From assembly GCA_013298815.1 (NCBI GenBank), contig JAAFJF010000002.1, positions 78,981-142,980 of the forward strand: DNA of 64,000 nt, read 5' to 3'. The translations under genes and the position numbers were made by a program. Shown here one piece after another: positions 54,922 through 63,118 of this stretch (the stretch's first letter is position 1; each line of letters opens with the position of its first letter). The DNA comes from Polaromonas sp. Lineage in GTDB: Bacteria > Pseudomonadota > Gammaproteobacteria > Burkholderiales > Burkholderiaceae_C. The notes beneath the pieces are model-generated. The model was given only the letters and a program-made list of their open reading frames with translations. It did no database searches and had not been told where the DNA came from.

Positions 54922-55641
54922 ATGGACGAACCCATACTTACCATCGAAGAACGCGAAGCCATCAACTCAGGCCGCTGGTTTGCGTCCCTGTCACCATCGC
55001 TTAGACACGACATTTTGCGCTGTGCGTTTGTGCGGCGCTACCGCGATGGCGATTTGATTGCTGCACGTGGCGAACCTCCTGAAACTTGGATTGCCTGTGC
55101 TAAAGGCGCTGTACGAGTGAGCTCGACATCGGTCTCTGGCAAGCAAATCACACTGACTTATGTGGAGCCAGGCATTTGGTTTGGAGATGTGTCTATTTTT
55201 GATGGCGATAGACGTACACACGATGCTTATGCCCATGGTGAGACGACCATTTTGTGCGTGGCAAAGGCAGACTTCAAAAAGATTTTAGCAATTCACACGG
55301 AACTGTACGAAGCCATGCTGCGTTTGCATGCGCGGCGTATCCGACAGCTCTTTGGTTTGGTGGAAGACTTAAACACACTGCCGCTCAAAGCGCGCTTAGC
55401 CAAGCAATTAGTGCATTTGGTGCGCAGCTACGGCGTGCCCAACTTAGAAAACGGCGCTGAGATGCGTATCAGCCTGCAACTGGCTCAAGAAGAACTGGCA
55501 CAACTTCTGGGCGCATCACGCCAACGGGTGAACCAAGAACTCAAAGCGATGGAACGTGATGGCGTTTTGCGCATAGAACCAGGCGGCTTGGTCATACGTG
55601 ACCGTGAAGCATTGAGCCGTATAACGATTGTGGAGGAATAA
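54922..55641 (+). CDS. Crp/Fnr-family regulator, second of a tandem pair
   Basis: This protein has 239 residues, exactly the length of its upstream neighbour, and most residues match (LTIEEREAINSGRWFASLSP, GIWFGDVSIFDGDRRTHDAYAHG, LLGASRQRVNQELKAMERDG). Differences are spread through the sensor domain rather than the recognition helix, which is identical. Both would then read the same DNA site but may sense different signals or form heterodimers. The stop TAA directly precedes the ATG of the phosphotransferase gene. Confidence 0.9.
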   Translation: MDEPILTIEEREAINSGRWFASLSPSLRHDILRCAFVRRYRDGDLIAARGEPPETWIACAKGAVRVSSTSVSGKQITLTYVEPGIWFGDVSIFDGDRRTHDAYAHGETTILCVAKADFKKILAIHTELYEAMLRLHARRIRQLFGLVEDLNTLPLKARLAKQLVHLVRSYGVPNLENGAEMRISLQLAQEELAQLLGASRQRVNQELKAMERDGVLRIEPGGLVIRDREALSRITIVEE

Positions 55642-56727
55642 ATGGAAGGTTTTGAACATTTTGTAGGAACCAAAGAAGTGTCAGAAAAACACTTGTTTGA
55701 CGTCAACGCACTGAGCCACTATTTAGACAAACACCTAGCTGGCTTCGAAGGCCCGCTCACGGTTGAGATGTTCAAGGGTGGGCAATCTAATCCAACCTAC
55801 AAGCTCGTCACACCAAGCATGAGCTATGTGATGCGCGCAAAGCCTGGCCCTGTGGCAAAGCTGCTGCCTTCCGCACATGCAGTTGAGCGAGAATTTGCCG
55901 TGATGAGTGGTTTGCAAGGCACTGATGTCCCAGTGCCGAAAATGTATTGCCTATGTGAAGACGAGGCTGTGATTGGCCGTGCCTTTTACGTGATGGAGTG
56001 CATGAATGGCCGTGTGTTGTGGGATCAAGCCTTGCCAGACATGACGCAAGCGCAACGAGGTGACATTTATTCTGAAATGAACCGCGTGATTTCTGCGCTG
56101 CACACCGTCAATATTGAAAAACAAGGCTTGAGCGGCTATGGCAAACCGGGCAATTATTTTGAACGCCAAATTGGCCGATGGACGCGCCAGTACAACGCGT
56201 CCGTTACCACGCCGATTGAAGAGATGGACCAACTGATGGCGTGGCTGCCGGCGAACATGCCGGCCAGTGCGAAAGACGAGTCAAAAATCAGCATCGTGCA
56301 TGGCGATTTTCGCTTGGACAATTTGATGTTTCACGCCACCGAGCCGCGTGTCATCGCGGTGTTAGATTGGGAGTTGTCAACCATCGGGCACCCGCTAGCT
56401 GATTTCAGCTACCACTGCATGTCGTGGCATATTCCGCCAGGCTCGTTTCGCGGTATCGGTGGCTTAGATTTAGCTGCGTTGGGTATTCCGAGCGAAGCTG
56501 ATTACATTCGTCGCTATTGCGACAGCACAAAGCTGTGCACACCTGCAGAATTGAAAGCAGATTGGAACTTTTACATGGCCTACAACTTGTTCAGACTTGC
56601 CGCCATTTTGCAAGGCATTGCTAAACGTGTGGAAGCGGGCACCGCGTCTAGCGCACAAGCTGCTAGCTCTGGCGCAGGCGCCAAGCAATTGGCGCAAATG
56701 GGCTGGAAGTTTGCGATGCAGGTTTGA
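55642..56727 (+). CDS. Aminoglycoside-phosphotransferase-like kinase (ACAD10/11-type)
   Basis: The 361-residue protein has a protein-kinase-like fold: the nucleotide loop region FKGGQSNPTYKLV, the catalytic loop IVHGDFRLDNLMF, and the metal-binding DWELSTIGHPLADFSY. Homologues are found next to, or fused to, acyl-CoA dehydrogenases in ACAD10/11, where the kinase domain phosphorylates 4-hydroxyacyl-CoA. The acyl-CoA dehydrogenase gene 59 bp downstream repeats that pairing. A role in breaking down 4-hydroxy acids is therefore plausible. It is not likely to confer antibiotic resistance. Confidence 0.9.
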   Translation: MEGFEHFVGTKEVSEKHLFDVNALSHYLDKHLAGFEGPLTVEMFKGGQSNPTYKLVTPSMSYVMRAKPGPVAKLLPSAHAVEREFAVMSGLQGTDVPVPKMYCLCEDEAVIGRAFYVMECMNGRVLWDQALPDMTQAQRGDIYSEMNRVISALHTVNIEKQGLSGYGKPGNYFERQIGRWTRQYNASVTTPIEEMDQLMAWLPANMPASAKDESKISIVHGDFRLDNLMFHATEPRVIAVLDWELSTIGHPLADFSYHCMSWHIPPGSFRGIGGLDLAALGIPSEADYIRRYCDSTKLCTPAELKADWNFYMAYNLFRLAAILQGIAKRVEAGTASSAQAASSGAGAKQLAQMGWKFAMQV

Positions 56728-56786
56728 TTTCTATCCAAAAATTGAAAAGAAATAACTAAGACAACCCAAGAAAGCTAAGGACTATT

Positions 56787-58061
56787 ATGGATTTTGACTA
56801 CTCCCCCAAAACCAAAGAACTGCAAGCCAAAGTGAAGCAGTTCATGGACCAGCACATTTACCCCGCTGAAAAAGCTTATAGCGACGAACTGGCGACCAAT
56901 ACCGCAGCCGGCAAGCGCTGGACGCCGCTGAAAACTATTGAAAACTTAAAGCCAAAAGCCAAAGCGGCTGGGTTATGGAACTTGTTTTTGCCCGTAGACA
57001 GCGCTTCTGCTTCTGGCTACGCTGGCGCGGGTTTGACCAACCAAGAGTACGCACCATTGGCTGAAATCATGGGCGCGGTGACTTGGGCGAGTGAGGTTTT
57101 CAACTGTTCCGCGCCTGATACGGGTAATATGGAAACGATTGCGCGTTACGGCTCCGAAGAGAATAAAGCGCGTTGGTTAAAACCATTGCTCGATGGTGAA
57201 ATCCGTTCAGCCTTTGCGATGACAGAGCCGGACGTGGCATCGTCAGACGCGACCAACATCGAAACCCGCATTGAACGCCAGGGCGACGAGTACGTCATCA
57301 ACGGCCGCAAGTGGTGGATTTCTGGCGCTGGCGACCCACGCTGCAAAATCTTCATCACCATGGGCAAAACCGACCCTGAAGCGCCGCGCCATTCACAACA
57401 AAGCATGATTTTGATTCCAGCAGACACCCCAGGCATCAACATCATTCGCCCGCTCAACGTGATGGGTTACGACGACGCGCCGCACGGCCACATGGAAATG
57501 ACATTTACCAATGTGCGCGTACCGGCGAGCAATATTTTGTTGGGCGAAGGACGCGGTTTTGAAATCGCCCAAGGCCGCTTAGGGCCTGGACGTATTCACC
57601 ACTGCATGCGTTTGATTGGTGTGGCAGAGCGCGCTTTGGAATTGATGTGCAAACGCGCTTCCAGCCGTACAGCATTTGGTAAAACCGTGGCATCACAAAC
57701 CGTGACGCAAGAGCGTATTGCCGAAGCACGTTGCAAAATCGACATGGCACGCTTGCTTACCCTCAAAGCCGCGTGGATGATGGATATGGGCGGCAACAAG
57801 TTTGCTAAAAACGAAATCGCTATGATCAAAGTGGTTGCCCCAAGCATGGCCTGCCAAGTGATTGACTGGGCGATGCAAGTGCACGGTGGCGGCGGCATGA
57901 GTGATGATTTTCCGCTTGCCATGGCTTACGCGCATGCACGTACCTTACGTTTTGCCGACGGTCCGGACGAGGTGCATCGCAATTCGATTGCCAAATTAGA
58001 ACTCGGCAAATATGCGGTCAATCCACGCGAAGTGGAGATGCCGATTACCCGAGGAAGTTAA
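56787..58061 (+). CDS. Acyl-CoA dehydrogenase (ACAD10/11-like)
   Basis: The 424-residue flavoprotein shows the N-terminal helical domain with [19 protein letters not shown]. The FAD/substrate motifs are [18 protein letters not shown] and [19 protein letters not shown], and the C-terminal set is [32 protein letters not shown] and [16 protein letters not shown]. It matches the long-chain ACAD11-like subgroup that pairs with the upstream kinase. It would oxidise the acyl-CoA after loss of the 4-hydroxyl group. The start ATG follows AGCTAAGGACTATT. Confidence 0.93.
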   Translation: MDFDYSPKTKELQAKVKQFMDQHIYPAEKAYSDELATNTAAGKRWTPLKTIENLKPKAKAAGLWNLFLPVDSASASGYAGAGLTNQEYAPLAEIMGAVTWASEVFNCSAPDTGNMETIARYGSEENKARWLKPLLDGEIRSAFAMTEPDVASSDATNIETRIERQGDEYVINGRKWWISGAGDPRCKIFITMGKTDPEAPRHSQQSMILIPADTPGINIIRPLNVMGYDDAPHGHMEMTFTNVRVPASNILLGEGRGFEIAQGRLGPGRIHHCMRLIGVAERALELMCKRASSRTAFGKTVASQTVTQERIAEARCKIDMARLLTLKAAWMMDMGGNKFAKNEIAMIKVVAPSMACQVIDWAMQVHGGGGMSDDFPLAMAYAHARTLRFADGPDEVHRNSIAKLELGKYAVNPREVEMPITRGS

Positions 58062-58112
58062 ATCAAGATTGATGCTGCGCTAGCATGGCTTGCTTTGATA
58101 CAATCACGCCAT

Positions 58113-58189
58113 GTGCCCGTAGCTCAGCTGGATAGAGCACCGCCCTTCTAAGGCGGTGGCCACTGGTTCGAACCCAGTCGGGCACACCA
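58113..58189 (+). tRNA. tRNA-Arg (anticodon TCT)
   Basis: The acceptor arms GTGCCCG (58113-58119) and CGGGCAC (58179-58185) pair fully, followed by discriminator A and an encoded CCA (58187-58189). The D arm is AGCTCAGCTGGATAGAGCA, the anticodon arm CCGCC-CTTCTAA-GGCGG and the T arm has GGTTCGAACCC. The anticodon TCT is at 58147-58149 and reads AGA/AGG codons. Confidence 0.97.
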
Positions 58190-58285
58190 ATCACCACAAG
58201 ATAACAGAGCAATCTCGTTACCTCTAAAATCTCTCGAAAACAAAATTCCGTAAAAATCGCCCCCAAACCGAGCAATTATTGGGCG

Positions 58286-58326
58286 CAAAAAAAGGGTCAG
58301 AAGCAAATAATTGCTGCTGACCCTTA
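58286..58326 (-). terminator. Intrinsic terminator of tRNA-Pro
   Basis: On the minus strand AAGGGTCAGCAGCAA (58325-58311) pairs with TTGCTTCTGACCCTT (58306-58292), with a run of T beyond. Fourteen of fifteen pairs match. It lies just past the 3' end of the minus-strand tRNA. Confidence 0.85.
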
Positions 58327-58334
58327 CTATTTTT

Positions 58335-58411
58335 TGGTCGGAGTACAAGGATTCGAACCTTGGACCCCCTGGTCCCAAACCAGGTGCGCTACCAGGCTGC
58401 GCCACACTCCG
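58335..58411 (-). tRNA. tRNA-Pro (anticodon TGG)
   Basis: Read on the minus strand the acceptor CGGAGTG pairs with TACTCCG (one G-U), followed by A and an encoded CCA (58337-58335). The anticodon arm is CCTGG-TTTGGGA-CCAGG with anticodon TGG, and the T arm has GGTTCGAATCC. It is oriented opposite to aroC, whose start is 66 bp away, and faces tRNA-Arg tail-to-tail. Confidence 0.97.
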
Positions 58412-58477
58412 TCATGCAGTAATTGTACTGCAAAATTTGGCGACTTCTTGAGCATTGCGCTTAAAATCTACAACAAT

Positions 58478-59572
58478 ATGTCAGGCAATACCTTCGGAAC
58501 CCTCTTCGCAGTCACCAACTTTGGTGAATCCCACGGCCCAGCTATCGGCTGCATCATTGACGGTTGCCCGCCGGGCATGCTGCTCTCAGAGGCTGATATT
58601 CAGCCCGATTTGGACAGACGCCGCCCGGGCACCTCTAAATTTGTGACTCAGCGCAACGAGCCCGACGCGGTCGAAATTTTGAGCGGCGTTTATGAAGGCA
58701 AAACCACGGGAACGCCAATTTGCTTGCTCATCAAAAACACAGACCAGCGCAGCAAAGATTATGGCAACATCTTAGACACCTTCCGCCCTGGCCATGCCGA
58801 TTACACCTATTTGCACAAATACGGCCTGCGCGACCCGCGCGGTGGTGGCCGCTCGTCTGCCCGCTTAACTGCGCCCATGGTGGCGGCCGGAGCTGTGGCT
58901 AAAAAGTGGCTGGCGGAAAAATATGGCACAGTTTTTCGCGGTTGCATGACACAGGTTGGCGACGTCGTTGTGCCGTTTGAGTCGTGGGAACACGTGCCCA
59001 ACAATCCGTTTTTTGCACCGGCTGCCGATGTGAGCCACATCGAAACCTATATGGAAGCGCTGCGCAAATCTGGCGATTCTTGCGGCGCACGCATTCGCGT
59101 CTCAGCCAGCAACGTGCCTGTCGGTTTGGGTGAGCCTTTGTTTGACAAGATGGACGCTGACATTGCCTACGCGATGATGGGTATCAATGCCGTCAAAGGC
59201 GTTGAAATTGGCGCAGGTTTCGCCAGCATCACCCAGCGCGGCACCACGCATGGGGACTCTTTGTCGCCACAGGGGTTCAAATCAAATAACGCGGGCGGCG
59301 TTTTGGGCGGTATCAGCACGGGGCAAGACTTAGAAGTGTCGATTGCCATCAAACCCACCAGTTCGATTTTGTCACCGCGTGAGTCGATTGATTTGGCGGG
59401 CAACTCGGCCGAGGTCATTACCAAGGGTCGCCACGACCCTTGCGTGGGCATTCGCGCGACGCCTATTGCCGAGGCTATGTTGGCACTGGTCGTTATCGAG
59501 CATGCTTTGCGCCAGCGCGCGCAATGTGGCGATGTGACGGTGGCGACCCAGCCTATCCCAGCGCAGGCTTGA
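58478..59572 (+). CDS. aroC: Chorismate synthase
   Basis: AroC converts EPSP to chorismate using reduced FMN, the last shared step of aromatic amino acid synthesis. Motifs are [19 protein letters not shown] near the N-terminus, [32 protein letters not shown] and, near the end, [29 protein letters not shown] 58478 gives the standard 364 residues. The open frame extends back through the tRNA-Pro gene to 58334, but that part is antisense tRNA sequence and not real protein. Confidence 0.96.
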   Translation: MSGNTFGTLFAVTNFGESHGPAIGCIIDGCPPGMLLSEADIQPDLDRRRPGTSKFVTQRNEPDAVEILSGVYEGKTTGTPICLLIKNTDQRSKDYGNILDTFRPGHADYTYLHKYGLRDPRGGGRSSARLTAPMVAAGAVAKKWLAEKYGTVFRGCMTQVGDVVVPFESWEHVPNNPFFAPAADVSHIETYMEALRKSGDSCGARIRVSASNVPVGLGEPLFDKMDADIAYAMMGINAVKGVEIGAGFASITQRGTTHGDSLSPQGFKSNNAGGVLGGISTGQDLEVSIAIKPTSSILSPRESIDLAGNSAEVITKGRHDPCVGIRATPIAEAMLALVVIEHALRQRAQCGDVTVATQPIPAQA

Positions 59573-59578
59573 GTTTGC

Positions 59579-60781
59579 GTGAACTCAACCGCAACGTCTA
59601 AAGCGACGACTCGACAGCTATTTCCGTTCGCTGCGCTGTCCGCCAGCTATTTTGCGCACATCGGGTTTTTTAATCCCTATTTGCCACTGTGGCTCAAAGA
59701 CATGGGGTACGGCATTTTTGCCATCAGCGTGTTTACTTCCATCCAAGCGGCTACGCGCTTGTTTGCACCGTATGGCTGGGGTTGGCTGAGCGACCACACG
59801 GGCGAACGTGTTAAGTTGCTACGATATGGTGCGACGGTCGCGTTGATCACCGCATTGGGGCTGTGGCTGGATTTAAGCGCCATTTGGCTGGGCGTGGTGC
59901 TGCTTATCATGTTCACGCATACCAGCGCGATGATGCCCATGAGCGAAGCTGCGATGGCGCATTTGGTCAGCCAAGGTGGTTCGTTCGATGCAAAACGCTA
60001 TGGGCGCGTACGTTTGTTTGGTTCGTTGGGATTTTTGTTAACCGTTTTGTTGGCAGGCGTATGGTTTGAGCAGTTTGGCATGAAGCATTTTCCGGCTTGG
60101 ACAATTCTGACGCTGGTAGCAGTGGTCGTCAGTGTTTGGTTATTACCCAACCTCAAAGAATCAGTGCCAGCTACGCAAGAAAAAGTAAGTATTTTGCCGA
60201 TATTGCAGCAAGCGCCAGTGCAATGGTTTTTTGCAGCTTTGTTTTTTCACGTTTTGTCGCACATCGGTATTTACGTTTTTTTCTCGCTGTATCTTGATTC
60301 ACTGGGTTACAGCAAAGCCACCATCGGCATCTTGTGGGCGGTGTCCGTGGTGGTCGAAATTTTTTGGTTTTATCACCAGAGTCGCTGGCTACCCAAGTTC
60401 AGCTTGTCGATGTGGATGATTATTTGCTCCGCCATCATGGCGCTGCGCATGGGCATCACGGCCAGCAGCGCTTCTGTACTTATCGTTTTGGTTATTGCGC
60501 AAATGATGCATGCTTGTACCTTTGCGACGCACCACACCGTCTGTATTGCAATGCTGTCCCACCATTTCCCTGGCCGATTAAGAGGTCGTGGTCAAGCGCT
60601 GTTTACCGTGTTGGGTTACGGATTTTCAGGTGTTTTGGGTGGAGTTTTAGGTGGAATTTTGAGTGATAAATACGGCTTAGCCAGTGTATTTACTGCCTGT
60701 ACAGCTACAAGTTTAGTAGCGGTATTTTGCGCCTACAAGGTTTGGAAGCATCACAAACTAACTCAGTTTTCGCTGAGTTAG
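59579..60781 (+). CDS. MFS transporter (HcaT/PPP-type)
   Basis: The 400-residue protein has about twelve membrane spans and resembles the phenylpropionate/nucleoside-like MFS group (AALSASYFAHIGFFNPYLPLWL, RLFAPYGWGWLSDHTGERVKLLRYG). The start is GTG 59579, seven bases after the aroC stop codon. The last span, LASVFTACTATSLVAVFCAY, is largely encoded by repeat copy R10 rather than typical MFS sequence. The stop codon lies inside a terminator hairpin. The substrate is unknown. Confidence 0.88.
   Translation: MNSTATSKATTRQLFPFAALSASYFAHIGFFNPYLPLWLKDMGYGIFAISVFTSIQAATRLFAPYGWGWLSDHTGERVKLLRYGATVALITALGLWLDLSAIWLGVVLLIMFTHTSAMMPMSEAAMAHLVSQGGSFDAKRYGRVRLFGSLGFLLTVLLAGVWFEQFGMKHFPAWTILTLVAVVVSVWLLPNLKESVPATQEKVSILPILQQAPVQWFFAALFFHVLSHIGIYVFFSLYLDSLGYSKATIGILWAVSVVVEIFWFYHQSRWLPKFSLSMWMIICSAIMALRMGITASSASVLIVLVIAQMMHACTFATHHTVCIAMLSHHFPGRLRGRGQALFTVLGYGFSGVLGGVLGGILSDKYGLASVFTACTATSLVAVFCAYKVWKHHKLTQFSLS
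60677..60722 (-). repeat. Interspersed palindromic repeat, copy R10, inside the MFS gene
   Basis: The plus strand reads TTAGCCAGTGTATTTACTGC, CTGTACAGCTACAAGTTTAG and TAGC, in reverse orientation. It is translated as LASVFTACTATSLVA in the same frame as nadE, and forms the hydrophobic core of the last membrane span. Confidence 0.85.
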
Positions 60782-60787
60782 TCTTTT
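60758..60787 (+). terminator. Terminator overlapping the MFS stop codon
   Basis: CTAACTCAG-TTTTCG-CTGAGTTAG is a perfect 9-bp stem followed by TCTTTTG. The MFS stop codon TAG is part of the stem. It ends the aroC-MFS transcript before the converging glutamate transport operon. Confidence 0.8.
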
Positions 60788-60818
60788 GATTTCAATACCT
60801 CAAACTTATTACCCTAAA

Positions 60819-61556
60819 TTAATGTCCTAAGATTTTGGACAAAAACTCTTTGGTTCGAGGTTGACGGTTCTCAGGGTGGCTGAAGAACTCATCTTTGGTG
60901 CAATCTTCTAAGATTTTTCCACCCACATCCATGAAGATGACTCGGCTACCGACCTTTTTGGCGAATCCCATTTCGTGGGTAACACACATCATGGTCATGC
61001 CTTCGTTGGCCAATCCCATCATGCAATCCAGCACCTCGCCGACCATTTCAGGGTCAAGCGCCGAAGTTGGTTCATCAAATAACATGGCAATCGGGTCCAT
61101 ACTCAACGCACGTGCAATAGCTACCCGCTGTTGCTGTCCGCCTGAGAGCTGGCCGGGAAACTTGTCTTTGTGCGCCATCAAGCCCACACGGTCCAAGTAT
61201 TTCAAACCATGCGTTTTGGCTTCTTCGGCGCTGCGTCCTAGCACTTTAACTTGAGCAATCGTCAAGTTTTCAGTGACACTGAAATGCGGAAACAGTTCAA
61301 AGTTTTGAAACACCATACCTACGCGCGAGCGCAGTTTGGGCAAATCGGTTTTAGGATCATGCACAGCTAAGCCATCCACGAAAATTTCACCTTTTTGGAA
61401 CGGCTCTAAAGCGTTGATAGTTTTAATCAGTGTCGATTTACCTGAACCAGACGGGCCGCAAATCACTACGACTTCGCCCTTTTTGATGTTGGTTGTGCAA
61501 TCATTTAGCACCTGCACGGCACCGTACCACTTTGAAACGTTTTTGAGTTCAATCAT
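60819..61556 (-). CDS. gltL: Glutamate/aspartate ABC transporter ATP-binding protein
   Basis: The 245-residue ATPase shows Walker [19 protein letters not shown], signature [19 protein letters not shown] and Walker [21 protein letters not shown], typical of polar amino-acid importers. [12 protein letters not shown] at ATG 61556 is the family start; the open frame upstream to 61661 is not. It lies 44 bp after gltK on the same strand and energises uptake of glutamate or aspartate. Confidence 0.93.
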   Translation of the reverse strand: MIELKNVSKWYGAVQVLNDCTTNIKKGEVVVICGPSGSGKSTLIKTINALEPFQKGEIFVDGLAVHDPKTDLPKLRSRVGMVFQNFELFPHFSVTENLTIAQVKVLGRSAEEAKTHGLKYLDRVGLMAHKDKFPGQLSGGQQQRVAIARALSMDPIAMLFDEPTSALDPEMVGEVLDCMMGLANEGMTMMCVTHEMGFAKKVGSRVIFMDVGGKILEDCTKDEFFSHPENRQPRTKEFLSKILGH

Positions 61557-61600
61557 GTTCTTCTCCGAAATTAATAAGCTGTATTTTTGGCGTATAGGTT

Positions 61601-62269
61601 TTAGCGAACGATAGCAATTTTGGCTTGCAGTTTTTTGACCATGTATGACAGACCAAAGCAAATCACAAAATAAACCACGGCTGCTAAGATGTAAGCCTCT
61701 TCTGGGCGGCCATAAATTTTGCCCGCTGTGGTAAAGCCTTTGAGCAAATCATAAGCACCAATCGCGTAAACCAACGATGTGTCTTGAAACAAGATAATCG
61801 TTTGCGTCAGCAAAATGGGCAGCATGTTGCGAAAGGCTTGTGGCAAGATAATCAGGCGCATATTTTGGCTGTAAGTCATACCTACAGCCTGCCCTGCATG
61901 CACTTGTCCACGCGGGATGGACTGAATGCCTGCTCGCATGATTTCACTGAAATATGCGGCTTCAAACGCCACGAAGGTGATGATGGCGGATAGCTCTGCG
62001 CCTATGGGACGACCAATCAAGAAAGGCATCAGTAAAAAGAAACCTAAAATGACCATCACCAACGGAATAGAACGCATGCCATTGACGTAAATCGTAGCTG
62101 GCAAAGCGAGTACTTTACTGCCCGACAAGCGCATCAAAGCAAGCACAGTACCCAACGCAATGCCGCCCAATGTTGCAATGATGGTCAGCTGCACACTGAA
62201 CCAAAAACCATTTACAACGAATTTGGAAATAATTTCCCAATTCACAAAACTTAGATCAAGTCCGCCCAT
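61601..62269 (-). CDS. gltK: Glutamate/aspartate ABC transporter permease GltK
   Basis: This 222-residue inner-membrane permease has the HisM-type signature: [20 protein letters not shown]-like first span (residues about 15-35), [20 protein letters not shown] and the EAA loop [28 protein letters not shown] 62269 is just after the gltJ stop codon, with GGAGGGCATTG supplying a ribosome-binding site inside the end of gltJ. It forms the channel with GltJ. Confidence 0.92.
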   Translation of the reverse strand: MGGLDLSFVNWEIISKFVVNGFWFSVQLTIIATLGGIALGTVLALMRLSGSKVLALPATIYVNGMRSIPLVMVILGFFLLMPFLIGRPIGAELSAIITFVAFEAAYFSEIMRAGIQSIPRGQVHAGQAVGMTYSQNMRLIILPQAFRNMLPILLTQTIILFQDTSLVYAIGAYDLLKGFTTAGKIYGRPEEAYILAAVVYFVICFGLSYMVKKLQAKIAIVR

Positions 62270-62270
62270 A

Positions 62271-62993
62271 TCAATGCCCTCCGCCCGTGCCGCCGGCAAC
62301 AATGAAGCCTGGGATTTGTATTTTCTTTTCTATGTATGCCATCACGCGGTTCACGGCAAAAGCAGAAATCACATAAAGAGCCGTCACACCTAAGAATATC
62401 TCGATGCCTTTTGAGGTCTCTTCAGCAGCTTGGGTGTAAAACCAAGTCAATTCCGCAACAGAAACAGCAAAAGCTACAGATGAATTTTTTAACATATTCA
62501 TGGTTTCACTCGTCAATGGCGGCATGATGATGCGCAAGCACATGGGCAGCAACACATAGCGGTATGACTGCCAAGTCGTAAAACCCATGGCACTAGCAGC
62601 GTATCTTTGGCCCTTTGGGAGTGCTTGAATACCAGCACGTACTTGCTCAGCAATCCGTGCAGAAGTGAAGAACCCCAGAGCCACAACAACCAAGGCAAAG
62701 CCAGGCACTTGCTGAAGTATCGGAAACACTTTGGGAACCACAAAATACCACAGGAAAATTTGGACAAGCAAAGGGATATTTCTAAAAAATTCCACCCAAG
62801 CGTTTGCAAGTCTTACCAACCAAGGGCTGTTTGGCAAAGTTCGAATTGTGCCGACCAAAACACCGACGACCATGGCGACGACATACGCGCAGCCAGCGAC
62901 TGACAGTGTCCAGCCCCATGATTGGATCATCCACTCCAAATAGGTACGACCGCCACCGTCATCGTTTAAAAAAACTTTCCAATCTAAATTCAT
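62271..62993 (-). CDS. gltJ: Glutamate/aspartate ABC transporter permease GltJ
   Basis: The 240-residue permease starts MNLDWKVFLNDDGGGRTYLE, the GltJ N-terminus. WMIQSWGWTLSVAGCAYVVA, AWVEFFRNIPLLVQIFLWYF and the EAA loop RAGIQALPKGQRYAASAMGFTTWQS follow. It is the first permease gene after gltI, with a terminator-like hairpin between. It ends one base before the gltK start. Confidence 0.93.
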   Translation of the reverse strand: MNLDWKVFLNDDGGGRTYLEWMIQSWGWTLSVAGCAYVVAMVVGVLVGTIRTLPNSPWLVRLANAWVEFFRNIPLLVQIFLWYFVVPKVFPILQQVPGFALVVVALGFFTSARIAEQVRAGIQALPKGQRYAASAMGFTTWQSYRYVLLPMCLRIIMPPLTSETMNMLKNSSVAFAVSVAELTWFYTQAAEETSKGIEIFLGVTALYVISAFAVNRVMAYIEKKIQIPGFIVAGGTGGGH

Positions 62994-63010
62994 TGTTGCA
63001 CCTACTTCCC

Positions 63011-63051
63011 AAAAAAAATAAACCCCGCCAAAGCACAAGCTATGGCAGGGC
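63011..63051 (-). terminator. Hairpin with T-tract between gltI and gltJ
   Basis: On the minus strand CCCTGCCA...TGGCGGGG (63050-63023) forms an imperfect stem around a 12-base loop, then TTTATTTTTTTT. Partial termination here would give more binding protein than permease, the same design as in the sugar operon at 45166-45197. Confidence 0.75.
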
Positions 63052-63118
63052 TCAGTTAGCCATAAATCTTATGTATAAATTTATGACATCACATCTAACA
63101 ATCAGCTATGCGGCCGAT

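Noticed and set aside
55642-56727. Aminoglycoside resistance gene
   Set aside because: The fold matches, but the neighbouring acyl-CoA dehydrogenase and ACAD10-type sequence point to acyl-CoA metabolism.
58063-58275. Minus-strand frame of 70 codons across the tRNA-Arg gene (VPDWVRTSGHRLRRAVLYPAE...)
   Set aside because: This is the antisense translation of the tRNA, a familiar false protein. The tRNA folds perfectly on the plus strand.
58334-58477. Upstream extension of aroC ([21 protein letters not shown]...)
   Set aside because: It is antisense tRNA-Pro sequence running in frame into aroC. The chorismate synthase N-terminus is at 58478.
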